Shown one piece after another: positions 45,362 through 55,582 of a stretch of DNA of 64,000 nt. Location: assembly GCF_014196715.1 (NCBI RefSeq), contig NZ_JACIEF010000001.1:788872-852871 (forward strand), given 5' to 3'. Source of the DNA: Pedobacter zeae (lineage in GTDB: Bacteria; Bacteroidota; Bacteroidia; Sphingobacteriales; Sphingobacteriaceae). Both the position numbers and the translations under genes were made by a program. Under the pieces are notes generated by a model. It saw nothing but the letters and a program-made list of their open reading frames with translations, was not told the DNA's origin and made no database searches. Positions within the stretch are counted from its first letter, which is position 1. Every line of letters begins with the position of its first letter.

Positions 45362-46465
45362 TCAAACGGAAGTGACGTCATGCTCCAGCGCACTGATCTG
45401 TATCTCAATATTCACGCTGAACACATCATTTACATCCTTATGTTTCTCTATGGTTACCGCATTGCCATAAGCATTTTTGAGCCGTGCCATGATGTTGGCT
45501 AAACCATTTCCTCCTGAAGCTTCCTCTTGTCTTTTTGCCAGATTTTCGGTATAGATTTTTAACTTATCCATATCCCTGTATACAGCGATGATCGGTTTTT
45601 GATCCAGGCGTTCCAGATTTCCATGCTTAAATACATTTTCAGTCAACGTTAATAGTACCATCGGTATTAGCCTTAAGTTTCCAACATGGGGATCTATTGT
45701 AAGATCCAGATTTAGGATTTTTCCCCGTCTTAGCTGGTAAAGGTAGAGTAACTTTCTCATCTGTTCAATTTCATCATGCAGGGCTATATCTCCTCCTTCA
45801 TCGGTACCCTGAAGAGAATATCTCATAATATCTGACAGGGCAATGATAGCTGCCCTCGCATCATTGAGGTTCGATGATGCATTGTGATAAATAAAGTTTA
45901 ATGTGTTGAAGAGAAAATGAGGATTGATCTGTGCTCTTAAAAACGAATTCTGTGCACTTGATAAGGCATTGGTAATCCGCTCATTTCTGATGATTTCTTC
46001 CAACCGGTTCCGTTCCAGGGTCTCGATCTCACGTTTCCCCTGGGTATAATTACGAAAGAAGTAGTAACCTGTAGAAAAGCCCAGAAAATAAATGCAACGG
46101 TACAGAATTCTCAAAGAATAATCTCGGTTAAGGGTAAACGGTACGCGGTCTTTTATAATCTCAAGGTAGATCAGCAAATAATCTGTGATGAAATTAATCA
46201 GGATAAATACGATTATGGAGCTCAGTAGGCTGGCCGGAAGCTTGTAAAGTGCCGTTTTTTTATTCGCTAACGCCCATGGAAGTACAATGTTGGCATTTAA
46301 ATAAAAGAAGCAAATGTTAATGGTATAGTGGGCCAGGTATGTTATCGGATTTCCATAGATTCCAAAAATCAACCCGACCACCACTGTTTCGTACAAACAG
46401 AAACAAAACCATGATAATACGTGTATCCAATTTTTTTTGAACCATTCCGAAATAATCTTTTTCAT
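45362..46465 (-). CDS. LytS-type membrane sensor histidine kinase
   Basis: This 367-aa kinase has four membrane helices in the first 150 residues, a coiled-coil (KREIETLERNRLEEIIRNER) and a His_kinase domain with phospho-acceptor motif QINPHFLFNTLNFI, N box TLTENVFKHG and G box ASGGNGLANIMARL. It lies 236 bases downstream of a LytTR regulator on the same strand and is its likely partner. It may report on the peptide island, since its end converges on the exported DUF6624 gene. Confidence 0.9.
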   Translation of the reverse strand: MKKIISEWFKKNWIHVLSWFCFCLYETVVVGLIFGIYGNPITYLAHYTINICFFYLNANIVLPWALANKKTALYKLPASLLSSIIVFILINFITDYLLIYLEIIKDRVPFTLNRDYSLRILYRCIYFLGFSTGYYFFRNYTQGKREIETLERNRLEEIIRNERITNALSSAQNSFLRAQINPHFLFNTLNFIYHNASSNLNDARAAIIALSDIMRYSLQGTDEGGDIALHDEIEQMRKLLYLYQLRRGKILNLDLTIDPHVGNLRLIPMVLLTLTENVFKHGNLERLDQKPIIAVYRDMDKLKIYTENLAKRQEEASGGNGLANIMARLKNAYGNAVTIEKHKDVNDVFSVNIEIQISALEHDVTSV

Positions 46466-46701
46466 GTGTTTGATGTTTTCTAAATAGAGTTGACTACGTT
46501 ACATATAATATTTTTATTTGCCCCTTAAGCTTTGAGTATGTTGCTTAAAAAAAGATATGAAACATATAAAACTCAAAGCCCGAACCATTTTTTACTTTAA
46601 GTCAAGGAAGACAGAACGCCCAACAAATACCGAACCTACAACCATGACGGTTACCCTAACGATGACAGGTTCTTAAGGGGGGATCTCAAGGGACAGAACG
46701 G

Positions 46702-47448
46702 TTAATTTTTTCGGTTTGGCCTAAATATATTTTTGGATAGAAAATCATTGAACTCTTTTCTGTAATAGTGCCCAACAGTTATTTTTTTACCGTTGTCCAT
46801 CAAAACTTCATTTCCGTCAACACTGTCTATGTGTGTTTTATTAATAATAAAACTTCGTTGGAATTTCAAGAAACCCCGCTCCGGGGAAAGCCTTTTGGAT
46901 ATTTCTGTTAGAGACATGTATGTAGTTACACATTTATCGGTGGTAAATATATCAACATAATTCAGCTTACTTTCTACTAAGATAATATCTTCAAATCTAA
47001 TTTTTACCAACTTTAAATTATGGCTTTTGCTTTTAACAAAGAAAAAATTTTCCTCAATATGCTGGTTTTCAGTTCTATATTCCTTGAAATCAACAGAAGG
47101 GAAGAGATCCTGTACTGCGGAAAGGAATTTTGACAGTGAATAAGGTTTTAGCAGGTAATCGCTTGCCTTAATTTCAAAGGCTTCATAACCATATTTAGAA
47201 TGGGCAGTAGTAAATATAAGTTTTCGTATATGTTTTTTTAATAGCTTGGCTAACTCCAGACCAGATACATCGGGCATATCTATATCCAGGAACACGAGGT
47301 CAATAGGCTCCATTTTTGGGATATTTCTCAGTGCGTCAATAGAACTGGTGAACTCTTTAACCAATACCAGTTCGGGAACTTTTTCGATATAGCTTTTTAA
47401 ACCCTCAAGAGCATGGGGTTCGTCATCAATTATAATACAGGTGTACAT
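46702..47448 (-). CDS. LytTR-family response regulator
   Basis: This 248-aa regulator has a receiver domain (IIDDEPHALEG, phospho-acceptor Asp in LVFLDIDMPDVSG, Lys in YLLKPYSLSK) and a LytTR DNA-binding domain (IILVESKLNYVDIFTTD, FLKFQRSFIINKTHIDSVDG). It is upstream of the LytS-type kinase on the same strand. Unlike the pair at 26969 the genes do not overlap, so the partner assignment rests on proximity. LytTR pairs often control peptide-linked loci, which fits this position. Confidence 0.92.
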   Translation of the reverse strand: MYTCIIIDDEPHALEGLKSYIEKVPELVLVKEFTSSIDALRNIPKMEPIDLVFLDIDMPDVSGLELAKLLKKHIRKLIFTTAHSKYGYEAFEIKASDYLLKPYSLSKFLSAVQDLFPSVDFKEYRTENQHIEENFFFVKSKSHNLKLVKIRFEDIILVESKLNYVDIFTTDKCVTTYMSLTEISKRLSPERGFLKFQRSFIINKTHIDSVDGNEVLMDNGKKITVGHYYRKEFNDFLSKNIFRPNRKN

Positions 47449-47794
47449 TTATAGGGCGCTAAAATCTAAAGATAACATTTTTATTACATATCAGGTAAAA
47501 TAAAAACAACTGAAAGGGGTTGTTTAGATGTTATCTTCCTGATAAACAGCGTTTATGGTCTCTTTTTTCGGAAAACACGATACAAAAAAATGATTATGGA
47601 CTTTATTCTAAGAATTTATCTGAAAGTGTTTGAACTTTAGAAAAAACCAGGGCATTTTATTACCTGATCGATACGATATCAAGCTTGTTCGCCATCTTGC
47701 ATAACAGCAAAAATTGCGATTAGTAAATTTTTAATCTTTCTTTTAGTTATTCCTTATTTTTGCCGCCGCACCAGCTAAACGGTTGAATTAAGAA
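47449..47794. other. 346-base divergent intergenic stretch
   Basis: No coding frame is seen. It lies between the LytTR regulator (minus) and the DUF1826-like gene (plus). A near-match -7 sequence on the minus strand (TATCTTTA, 47467-47474) could serve the regulator. Confidence 0.4.
47755..47762 (+). promoter_or_regulatory. Candidate -7 element for DUF1826-like gene
   Basis: TATTTTTG matches TAnnTTTG exactly, 32 bases upstream of the ATG at 47795. Confidence 0.35.
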
Positions 47795-48493
47795 ATGGAG
47801 AACAGATTTTCGGATAACAGGCAGATTGCGGTAGTTTCTAGCTTTCACGGTCTTTTAGCTACAGCTTTTAAGGGGGATGTGAATGCCGTTTGCTGGCTGC
47901 GGGAGCTGCAGGGCGATTTTAAGGAAATCGTATCTAAACTTGAACTGAAAGCAGACCTGACCGAAGTTCCTATCGAAGATCTCCGGGCGCTGAAACTATC
48001 TGAAGAAGGGAGTAGGGCAAGAGAGTTGATCTTAAGCGATTTTCAGCTGCTATCGGCTGCGGGAGCATCGCCTTCGCTTAATTTGATCAAAAAATATGAG
48101 CGCGATGAGGAACTTGGTTTCATTTCAACAGATGTATATTCTTTTCATGTAGACCGTTCGCCCATTGGTACCGATACGTTTTTATGTACCTATTATGGTG
48201 CAGCCAGTGAAATCCTGGCCAATGACCAGGCTGAGCAAAAAGTACAGGTACCGGAGATCCGGCAGAAATTAAGGGAATTGCATCAGGGTGCTGAAAAGGA
48301 ATTTGAAAGCTTCTTGACGGAACATTATTTTGATCTGCATTACCAGGCTAAACCGGGCGCTATACCGGTAAACCTCGGACTTGGCCATTTATGGCGACTG
48401 GCCGTAGATCATCCCGGAAAGCAGTGCTTGCCTTGTGTACATCGCGCCCCCGTTGAAAAAGATGGGGAGTACAGGCTGTTGCTGATTTGCTGA
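47795..48493 (+). CDS. DUF1826-like protein
   Basis: This 232-aa protein has no signal peptide. Segments suggesting DUF1826 are DVYSFHVDRSPIGTDTFLCT followed by YYG, and the C-terminal LWRLAVDHPGKQCLPCVHRAPV. The family assignment is from memory of these patterns and should be treated as tentative; function is unknown. Conserved His, Asp and Cys residues suggest metal binding. It stands alone between the LytTR system and the SusC locus. Confidence 0.55.
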   Translation: MENRFSDNRQIAVVSSFHGLLATAFKGDVNAVCWLRELQGDFKEIVSKLELKADLTEVPIEDLRALKLSEEGSRARELILSDFQLLSAAGASPSLNLIKKYERDEELGFISTDVYSFHVDRSPIGTDTFLCTYYGAASEILANDQAEQKVQVPEIRQKLRELHQGAEKEFESFLTEHYFDLHYQAKPGAIPVNLGLGHLWRLAVDHPGKQCLPCVHRAPVEKDGEYRLLLIC

Positions 48494-48978
48494 AAGTCTG
48501 AGGGGTCAGGATGGTGAGCTGAACCTAAATCTGTAATTCTTACTTTGTGGCTTGGGTGATGAGCACCCGCTTCATCAGAAGAAACTTTCCTGCGCTGTGA
48601 CCAGGTTCATCTGATCGTAAAACTACCGGACTTACAGGCCCGTCTGGTTATCACCTGAATTGTTTATAACTATCCGTAACGAAGGAGGTTAGAGGACCGG
48701 ACTTTACCGCTCTTTTTCCTATTTAGAGGCTTTAATTTATCCTGATGATTAAAGACAGAAAGCCAATCTTTTTTGAAAAGATTTAGCGCGATATGTTAAC
48801 AAAAGTTCTCTTCTCTTTATCATTTGAAGCATTCCTGCGGCAAACCCGATACCTATATTTGATTTTCCTAATACCAATTTACCAGGCAAACTCTGCCATG
48901 ATAAAAGTGACAGCAGTTTAGTTTCAGGGAAGATTGGATCAACGGAAAAGACCGAATATAAACCAAATTTAAACAAAA
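48494..48978. other. 485-base stretch upstream of susC-like gene
   Basis: No coding frame is seen. It should contain the promoter and leader of the polysaccharide locus, but no exact TAnnTTTG and no regulator gene (hybrid two-component, ECF sigma or SusR-like) is present. Confidence 0.4.
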
Positions 48979-51900
48979 ATGAACCAAACAATTTTTATCA
49001 GGAAATTGCCGGCTTTTACGCTATTGGTAATTTTCTTAATGCTCCTGCATTTAAGAGGGTATGCCCAAGACCGGTTAATTACCGGAAAGGTAGCAGCCAA
49101 CGAAGATTCTTCCCCTTTATCAGGAGCAACCGTGCTGTTAAAAGGAAGGAATAAATCTACAGTAACAAACGAACAGGGACTGTTTTCTATACTCGCCAAA
49201 AAAGGAGATGTACTTATCTTTAGGATGGTGGGCTTTAAACCGCAGGAGATCACAGTGGGCGATGCCAATATCATCAATGTTGTTTTAAAGGGCGAACGTA
49301 CTAATTTAGATGATGTTGTAGTAATTGGCTATGCGAAGATTGCAAGAAAAGATGCTACAGGTTCGATAGGTTCGATATCCGGAGAGGAGTTGCGCCAAAC
49401 GCAGCCAACTACTTTCGATCAGGCCCTGCAAGGTAAAGTTGCCGGGGTGGTGGTGCAGCAGGTATCGGGCCAGCCCGGTGGTGGGGTATCCATCCAGATC
49501 AGGGGGGTATCGTCAATAAGCGGTTCCAATTCACCATTATTCGTGATCGATGGCGTGATTATCCCACCGGTAAACGATCCTGGTAAAGGATCCAATCCTT
49601 TAAATGCCATTAACCCTTCCGAAATCGAATCGATAGATGTATTAAAAGATGCTTCAGCTACCGCTATTTACGGTTCGCAGGCTACCAATGGTGTAGTGGT
49701 TATTACTACGAAAAGAGGTAAGATAGGTGCACCTAGCATCAGTTACGATGTTTATGCCGGTTTCCAGGAAATACCCGGACGGTTACCTACCATAGACCTG
49801 CAACAGCTTGCCACATTTATTAATGCCAGGGCGGCAGTTTGGGGTTTCGACGTAAGGCCAGAATTTGCCAACCCGCAATATTTAGGTAAAGGAACCGACT
49901 GGCAAAAAGAGTTGTTCCGCAGAGCACCGATGCAGAATCACGACATTACTTTAAAAGGCGGCGATACCAGGACACAATATTTACTGTCGGCCTCTTATTT
50001 CAATCAGGAAGGTATAGCCCTTGGATCTGATTTTAAAAGGTATTCGGTGAGGTTGAATTTGGATAATAAAACGACAAACTGGCTGAAAATAGGAACCAGT
50101 CTGCAATTGGCCCACGTTGATGAGAACGTAGCGGCAACCGGCGCCAGTGTAATCAGTACCGCGCTGAATAATACGCCAGATATTCCGGTAACCAACTCTG
50201 ATGGCTCTTGGGGCGCGGTTACCAACAACAGTGGTTGGGTACAGCCTTCAGCGAATCCGGTTGCACTGGCCACCATTATTAAAAACCTGAGAAAGCGAAA
50301 CCAGGTATTTGGAAATCTATATGCCGAAATACAGATTGCTAAAGGATTATCATTAAGAAATGAGCTATCGGGTAACTTTGATTTTACCACAGAAGATTAT
50401 TTCTCGCCGAGTTATACCTTTGGTAAAGGCACGCCAAGTCAGAACAGTGGTTCTACATCAGCCGGCCAGAATTTTTACACCGTAATACGTAATTTTCTGA
50501 ATTACGGGCATACTTTCGGGAAATTGAGATTGGATGCCTTGGCAGGACATGAATCTCAGGAAAGCACATTTCATAATGTCAGTGCCGGCCGCATCAATTT
50601 CCCTTCAAACAATGTACAAGCCATTAATGCCGGCGATCCAACCACGGCCACTAACGGAGGCGATAATTCATTATCGAACCCTAAAGGTGGTAGTGCGCAG
50701 GAATCCTATTTCGGCCGTATCAACCTTTCATGGGATGATAAATACCTGTTAACGGGTAATATCAGGAGAGATGGTTCTTCTAATTTCCCCTCCTACAACC
50801 GTTGGGTAACTACCTATTCGGGTGGATTTGCCTGGAAAATTAAAAATGAAGCATTTTTGAAAGATGTAGCAGCTATAAATGACCTGAAATTGAGGTTGGG
50901 ATATGGACTGACCAACAACCAGGGTATACAGGGAAATAGTTTTATCACTCAGTTAACCTCGGTGCCTAATGGCCTGTCGGGTACGGCGCAATTCCAGAGC
51001 AATTTGGCTAACCCCAATGTAACCTGGGAAAAAACAGATTATTACAGTGCAGGAATCGACGCTTCATTTTTTAATGGCCGCTTAAGTTTTGTATTGGATG
51101 TTTATAACCGCCAAACAGACGGACTTTTATTAAAAGTGCCCCTTCCTTTGTATAGCGGAACGGCGGCAGGTTATTCGCCAGGAAGTATGGCAGCGCCTTA
51201 CGTGAATGTTGGTAAAGTGAGCAATAAAGGTTTCGATTTCCAGATCAGTTCTACCAATATCAGTACTCAAAAATTCAATTGGAAAACCAGTTTTACCCTC
51301 TCCAGAAATATTAACAAAATCATCTTCTTAGGTTCAGGTGGCGATCAGGCCAATCTAAGTACTTCATTTAATAATGATATCATTCAGACAACAGTAGTAG
51401 GCCAGCCTATAGGCCAGTTTTATGGCTATATATTTGACGGAGTTTATGCAACACCGAATGATTTGCAAACACACGCCAGGCCTGTTAACTCTGCCGGTAA
51501 TCCTTATCCGGTATCGGCAGCGGGCGGCGGAATCTGGTATGGCGACCGTATGTTTAAAGATTTGAATGGCGACGGTGTTATAGACAGTAAAGACAAAACT
51601 TTTCTGGGTTCTCCACTGCCAAAATTCCAGTTTGGTTTGAACAATTCATTCAGTTACAAAAATTTTGACCTGAATGTTTTCTTCAGTGGAAACTACGGCA
51701 ACAAAATATTCAATCAGTTAAAGGTATCTCAGACCGATCCGCAAAACAATTCGAGCTATTTTTCGGCAATATTAGATTATGCGAGGGTGGCTTTAAGAGA
51801 TCCAAACGGCTCTGCAACAGATGTTAATAATGTATATGTCACTAACCCGAATACCACTATTGTAAGTTTGAGGAATGATAATACCAACGGTAATAATCGT

Positions 51901-52167
51901 CCGAACAGTCTATTTATTGAGGATGGTTCATTTATAAAATGTAAAAACATCACCTTGGGTTACCGTTTCTCTGAAAAACTTTTGTCGAAAATACACATCC
52001 GTTCAGTGCGGGTATATGGCACGGTAACCAATGCATTTATCATTACGAAATATTCGGGTATGGATCCTGAAATAGGTTCATGGAATCCGCTTTCGGCAGG
52101 ATGGGACAGTGGTTATTATGCTCAGCCGAGAGTATTTACCCTGGGTGCTAATATCACCTTAAATTAA
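48979..52167 (+). CDS. SusC/RagA-family TonB-dependent outer-membrane transporter
   Basis: This 1062-aa transporter has a signal peptide, a CarboxypepD_reg-like domain (ITGKVAANEDSSPLSGATVL), the plug domain (QALQGKVAGVVVQQVSGQPG, LFVIDGVI, DASATAIYGSQATNGVVVIT) and a long barrel ending in ANITLN. No N-terminal STN domain is present, so it is not coupled to an ECF sigma/anti-sigma system. With the SusD partner it imports oligosaccharides. Normal family length. It is the first gene of the polysaccharide locus. Confidence 0.96.
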   Translation: MNQTIFIRKLPAFTLLVIFLMLLHLRGYAQDRLITGKVAANEDSSPLSGATVLLKGRNKSTVTNEQGLFSILAKKGDVLIFRMVGFKPQEITVGDANIINVVLKGERTNLDDVVVIGYAKIARKDATGSIGSISGEELRQTQPTTFDQALQGKVAGVVVQQVSGQPGGGVSIQIRGVSSISGSNSPLFVIDGVIIPPVNDPGKGSNPLNAINPSEIESIDVLKDASATAIYGSQATNGVVVITTKRGKIGAPSISYDVYAGFQEIPGRLPTIDLQQLATFINARAAVWGFDVRPEFANPQYLGKGTDWQKELFRRAPMQNHDITLKGGDTRTQYLLSASYFNQEGIALGSDFKRYSVRLNLDNKTTNWLKIGTSLQLAHVDENVAATGASVISTALNNTPDIPVTNSDGSWGAVTNNSGWVQPSANPVALATIIKNLRKRNQVFGNLYAEIQIAKGLSLRNELSGNFDFTTEDYFSPSYTFGKGTPSQNSGSTSAGQNFYTVIRNFLNYGHTFGKLRLDALAGHESQESTFHNVSAGRINFPSNNVQAINAGDPTTATNGGDNSLSNPKGGSAQESYFGRINLSWDDKYLLTGNIRRDGSSNFPSYNRWVTTYSGGFAWKIKNEAFLKDVAAINDLKLRLGYGLTNNQGIQGNSFITQLTSVPNGLSGTAQFQSNLANPNVTWEKTDYYSAGIDASFFNGRLSFVLDVYNRQTDGLLLKVPLPLYSGTAAGYSPGSMAAPYVNVGKVSNKGFDFQISSTNISTQKFNWKTSFTLSRNINKIIFLGSGGDQANLSTSFNNDIIQTTVVGQPIGQFYGYIFDGVYATPNDLQTHARPVNSAGNPYPVSAAGGGIWYGDRMFKDLNGDGVIDSKDKTFLGSPLPKFQFGLNNSFSYKNFDLNVFFSGNYGNKIFNQLKVSQTDPQNNSSYFSAILDYARVALRDPNGSATDVNNVYVTNPNTTIVSLRNDNTNGNNRPNSLFIEDGSFIKCKNITLGYRFSEKLLSKIHIRSVRVYGTVTNAFIITKYSGMDPEIGSWNPLSAGWDSGYYAQPRVFTLGANITLN

Positions 52168-52197
52168 TAAAACGATTACCGATTTAAATATAGGTTC

Positions 52198-53793
52198 ATG
52201 AAATCATTTAACAAAACGATTACGACCATCCTGTTATTTGCAGTAGCAATTGCGGGGTGTAAAAAGAGTTTCTTAGACCGTCCGTCTAACTCGCAGATCA
52301 GTTCTAATAACTTTTATAAATCAACTTCCGATTTACGGCTTGCCACTGCGAGCTTATACGCCGGTGCACAATGGTCGAGGTGGAACAGGAGCGGGATGAT
52401 GCCGTTTGGCGATGTACTGGCCGGTACCGGTAGTTTCGCATATAGCCAGGATTTGGTTCAGCTTTTTACGCGTACCATTACTGCCCAGAATACTTACGTT
52501 TCGGAGGCCTGGATTAGTTTATACAATGTTATAGGGCAATGCAATACAGTTATTAATGCCATAAAAGAGCAGGCAGATGCGTCTATCCCACAGGCAGATA
52601 AAAATGCGGCTATAGCCGAGGCAAAATTTATCCGTGCCATGGCTTATTATTATTTGGCCATTTATTACGGTGCTGTGCCTATTATTGAAGATAACAGGAA
52701 ACTGATCGACAACCCGCTGCTTAACCGCAATATCATGTCTGACGTTTACAAATTTGCCACCAACGACCTGACTTATGCGGCGCAATACCTGCCTAAAACA
52801 GATCAAAAAGGCAGGTTAACCACCTGGTCGGCACAGGGAATGTTAGGGAAGGTATATTTAACCATGGCTGGTGTAGGAAAAAGTGGTGGTATGCGCAGCC
52901 AATCTTTGTTAGACAGTGCTAAAAAATATGCTGGAAATGTATGTAAAAACAGTGGGTTAACCTTGTTTCCAAGTTACTATGAGCTGTTTAAAGCGCAAAA
53001 TAACGACAGTCCGGAATCACTGTTTGCGCTTCAATGGACTGCAGGGGTTGGTTATGCTACAGGTAACGATCTGCAAACCTGGTATGCACCAACCGGCGAA
53101 GTGCTTCCTCAAAAAACGGGTGGATGGCAATCTTTAGCGCCAACTTACGATTTATACCGGATGTACTCGCCTAAAGATACCGTAAGGCGAAAAGCGACCA
53201 TTATGCTCAACGGAGATTTTTATCCTGAATTGAATCAAGCTGCCGGTGGTTATAAAGCTACTGGTACAGGCATGAAAAAACACATTATTGGTAACGAAAA
53301 AGACAACAATGCACCAACTATGGGATCATGGTCTTCTATAGAACACAACTCGCTACTGAGGTTGGCCGATGTGTACCTGGTTTATGCAGAAGCCATTTTG
53401 GGTAATAATACCAGCACCAGTGATGCTGATGCGCTATTGTATTTTAATAAAGTGCGTACAAGGGCGGGCGTAGATCCGGTAACTTCGATAAACCCAACCA
53501 TGCTGCGTGTTGAACGGAGGGTTGAACTGGCTTACGAAGGACAATATTGGATAGACCTGGTGAGGTTTTCTTATTATGATCCGACCAGTGCCGTGAAATG
53601 GCTTAACGACCAGGATGCTACTCACGGACGGATTGGGTTTACTTATGATCCGGTAACGAAAATAGCAACCAGGGATACTACTGCGCTGCCATCTACACTT
53701 CCGGCCACCATAAGCTCATTTACGTTGCCAATCCCGGCATCAGAGATGACCAGTTCGCCGAAACTTGCAGAGCCTCCTGTACCATATTATTAA
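52198..53793 (+). CDS. SusD/RagB-family lipoprotein
   Basis: This 531-aa surface lipoprotein has a lipobox at AIAGCKKSFL and the SusD pattern: EAKFIRAMAYYYLAIYYG, the N-terminal TPR region and a C-terminal VERRVELAYEGQYWIDLVRF. It binds glycan oligosaccharides and caps the SusC barrel. It begins 30 bases after susC. Confidence 0.95.
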   Translation: MKSFNKTITTILLFAVAIAGCKKSFLDRPSNSQISSNNFYKSTSDLRLATASLYAGAQWSRWNRSGMMPFGDVLAGTGSFAYSQDLVQLFTRTITAQNTYVSEAWISLYNVIGQCNTVINAIKEQADASIPQADKNAAIAEAKFIRAMAYYYLAIYYGAVPIIEDNRKLIDNPLLNRNIMSDVYKFATNDLTYAAQYLPKTDQKGRLTTWSAQGMLGKVYLTMAGVGKSGGMRSQSLLDSAKKYAGNVCKNSGLTLFPSYYELFKAQNNDSPESLFALQWTAGVGYATGNDLQTWYAPTGEVLPQKTGGWQSLAPTYDLYRMYSPKDTVRRKATIMLNGDFYPELNQAAGGYKATGTGMKKHIIGNEKDNNAPTMGSWSSIEHNSLLRLADVYLVYAEAILGNNTSTSDADALLYFNKVRTRAGVDPVTSINPTMLRVERRVELAYEGQYWIDLVRFSYYDPTSAVKWLNDQDATHGRIGFTYDPVTKIATRDTTALPSTLPATISSFTLPIPASEMTSSPKLAEPPVPYY

Positions 53794-53817
53794 TCAGAAC
53801 ATTAAAAATAAAATATT

Positions 53818-55266
53818 ATGAAAAAGATAATATACCAAATCTTTTCTTTACTGGCACTTTGCCTTATGGTGGCGGCTTTACTGCCGGCCTGTAAAAAAGA
53901 TGCAAAAGATAAAGGAGCTCCTGTGATTACCAATATCAGGAGTTATGTAGCCTCACCTAACGATACGGTTTTGAAGAGCGCAGTGGCAAATGGCCAATAC
54001 GTGGTGATAACCGGCGAAAACCTCAGGTATGCTACCCGGATAAGCTTTAACGGGGTTGATGCCACCTTTAATACTGCGCTATTTGCCTCTAACAGTGCAG
54101 TGGTGCAGATACCGGCCATGGAATATTCAAAACTTGATACCGCTAAACTTTATACGGTAGATTATGTAACAACAAGCGGTTCTACTACATTTTCGTTTAA
54201 ACTGGGGCCTGCAGCACCAAAAGTTACAGGCGTATCTAACCTATATGCCAATCCGGGCGATTCAGTCTATGTTTCCGGTACCGACTTCTTTTTTGTGAAA
54301 CGCTTTTCGTACAGGGGCACACCTATCCAATCGTTTAAATTGGACCCCCTCGGAACTTCTATCGGTTTTATTATGCCGGCTACAACGAGCAATGATATCA
54401 TATCAGTAAGCACGAAGAGCGGTGAAGTGAATTTTAAAATAGTGGCCACGCCGATTATCGCCAGTGTTTCGAACGAAAATGCCAATCCGGGCGATTCGGT
54501 ATATATTTATGGCACTTATCTTAAAAATATCCAAACGCTAACGTTTGCCGGTACCGCCATTACTTCTTTTAAATCAGCAGCTAACGGAAGTTCGGTTGGA
54601 TTTATTTTGCCTGCGCTTACGCAAAGAGGACCAGTATCCATTACCACATCGTTTGGTTCAGCCAGTACCATTTACAATGTGAACGATACAGAAACAGGCT
54701 CTATATCAAACTGGGACAGTAATTTCAACTGGCAATATTGGGGAGCCGGAAAACAAACTCAGGGAGACCCGCATTTCCCTGGAAATTCAAGCACCTATAT
54801 GGCGATGGACATTAGCGGGCTATCAGCTGGCGATGGTATGCCCTGGAGTACCAATATCCCAATGAATGGCGCACAATGGGTTCCTGCAGCGAGCATTACC
54901 GATTCGGTAAGTCACTGGGCATTTAAGTTTGAAACCAATATCCCAAGGGCATGGAACGGTACTACAGTGAACATTGTAACCGGAGTAGGTGGCTTTATAG
55001 CACGATGGGAGCCATGGCAAAAAACGGCTACGACGACCGCACCTTATACCACAAAAGGTTGGGTAACCGTAACCATTCCTTTAACGGCGTTCCGTGCATC
55101 AGATCCGACGCTTGGCGAGGGTAAAGGCGCTTCCATAGCAACTATTGCCGATCTGACCGGATCGTCGGGAAATACCTCATGTATCTTGTACATACACAAC
55201 TATGGAACTGCAGCCGGTAGTTTCTATGGCGCCTTTGATAATTTGAGGGTGGTAAGGATTAAATAG
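53818..55266 (+). CDS. Surface glycan-binding lipoprotein with IPT/TIG-like repeats
   Basis: This 482-aa lipoprotein has a lipobox at LLPACKKDA. Three Ig-like TIG units follow; two contain nearly the same sequence NANPGDSVYV/YI, and the underlying DNA has a 17-base identity (54247-54263 and 54481-54497). The C-terminal domain of about 180 residues has beta-sandwich features (SHWAFKFETNIPRAWNG, GWVTVTIPLTAF) like the xyloglucan-binding domain of SGBP-B proteins. It probably presents polysaccharide to the SusC/D complex and the surface GH5. The ligand is inferred from position. Confidence 0.85.
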   Translation: MKKIIYQIFSLLALCLMVAALLPACKKDAKDKGAPVITNIRSYVASPNDTVLKSAVANGQYVVITGENLRYATRISFNGVDATFNTALFASNSAVVQIPAMEYSKLDTAKLYTVDYVTTSGSTTFSFKLGPAAPKVTGVSNLYANPGDSVYVSGTDFFFVKRFSYRGTPIQSFKLDPLGTSIGFIMPATTSNDIISVSTKSGEVNFKIVATPIIASVSNENANPGDSVYIYGTYLKNIQTLTFAGTAITSFKSAANGSSVGFILPALTQRGPVSITTSFGSASTIYNVNDTETGSISNWDSNFNWQYWGAGKQTQGDPHFPGNSSTYMAMDISGLSAGDGMPWSTNIPMNGAQWVPAASITDSVSHWAFKFETNIPRAWNGTTVNIVTGVGGFIARWEPWQKTATTTAPYTTKGWVTVTIPLTAFRASDPTLGEGKGASIATIADLTGSSGNTSCILYIHNYGTAAGSFYGAFDNLRVVRIK

Positions 55267-55582
55267 ATTTAGGCCTCACGGTAGTATAACTGCTGTGGGG
55301 CTTGTCATCATTAAAATGATAATTAAAGCAAATGAGCCCTTCCCTTTATTGGGGCAACGATTGATTTGATGAACGAACCAATAAGCCGGGCTTTAAAGAA
55401 ATAGATTAAATGACCTCTCAACGCCCCAGGTTTGGTTTTATCGTGCGAAGAAGCGAAAGCTTAAGTGCGATAAAAACCGCACTTGGTTTATAGCTCGAAC
55501 CCATTAACATGATCCGGGTGCACCAGTGCAATTTTTTGCTGATGTGGCGGTCCCATAATTTAAAACAATAAAAAACAGACCT
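55267..55582. other. 316-base stretch between SGBP and GH5 genes
   Basis: No coding frame. It carries a hairpin (55271-55303) and a second, 11-bp inverted repeat (55436-55446 with 55465-55475, core TTTTATCG/CGATAAAA). The GH5 mRNA may therefore have a structured leader. Confidence 0.45.
55271..55303 (+). terminator. Hairpin after SGBP gene
   Basis: A 15-bp stem including four G-T pairs with a 3-base loop starts 5 bases after the SGBP stop. No T run follows, so partial termination or 3' protection of the susCD-SGBP transcript is more likely than a full stop. Confidence 0.5.

Noticed and set aside
55400..55582. Thiamine pyrophosphate-type riboswitch before the GH5 gene
   Set aside because: A short ATGATCCGGGT stretch recalls part of the aptamer, but the CTGAGA element and the paired helices are absent and the downstream gene is a glycanase.
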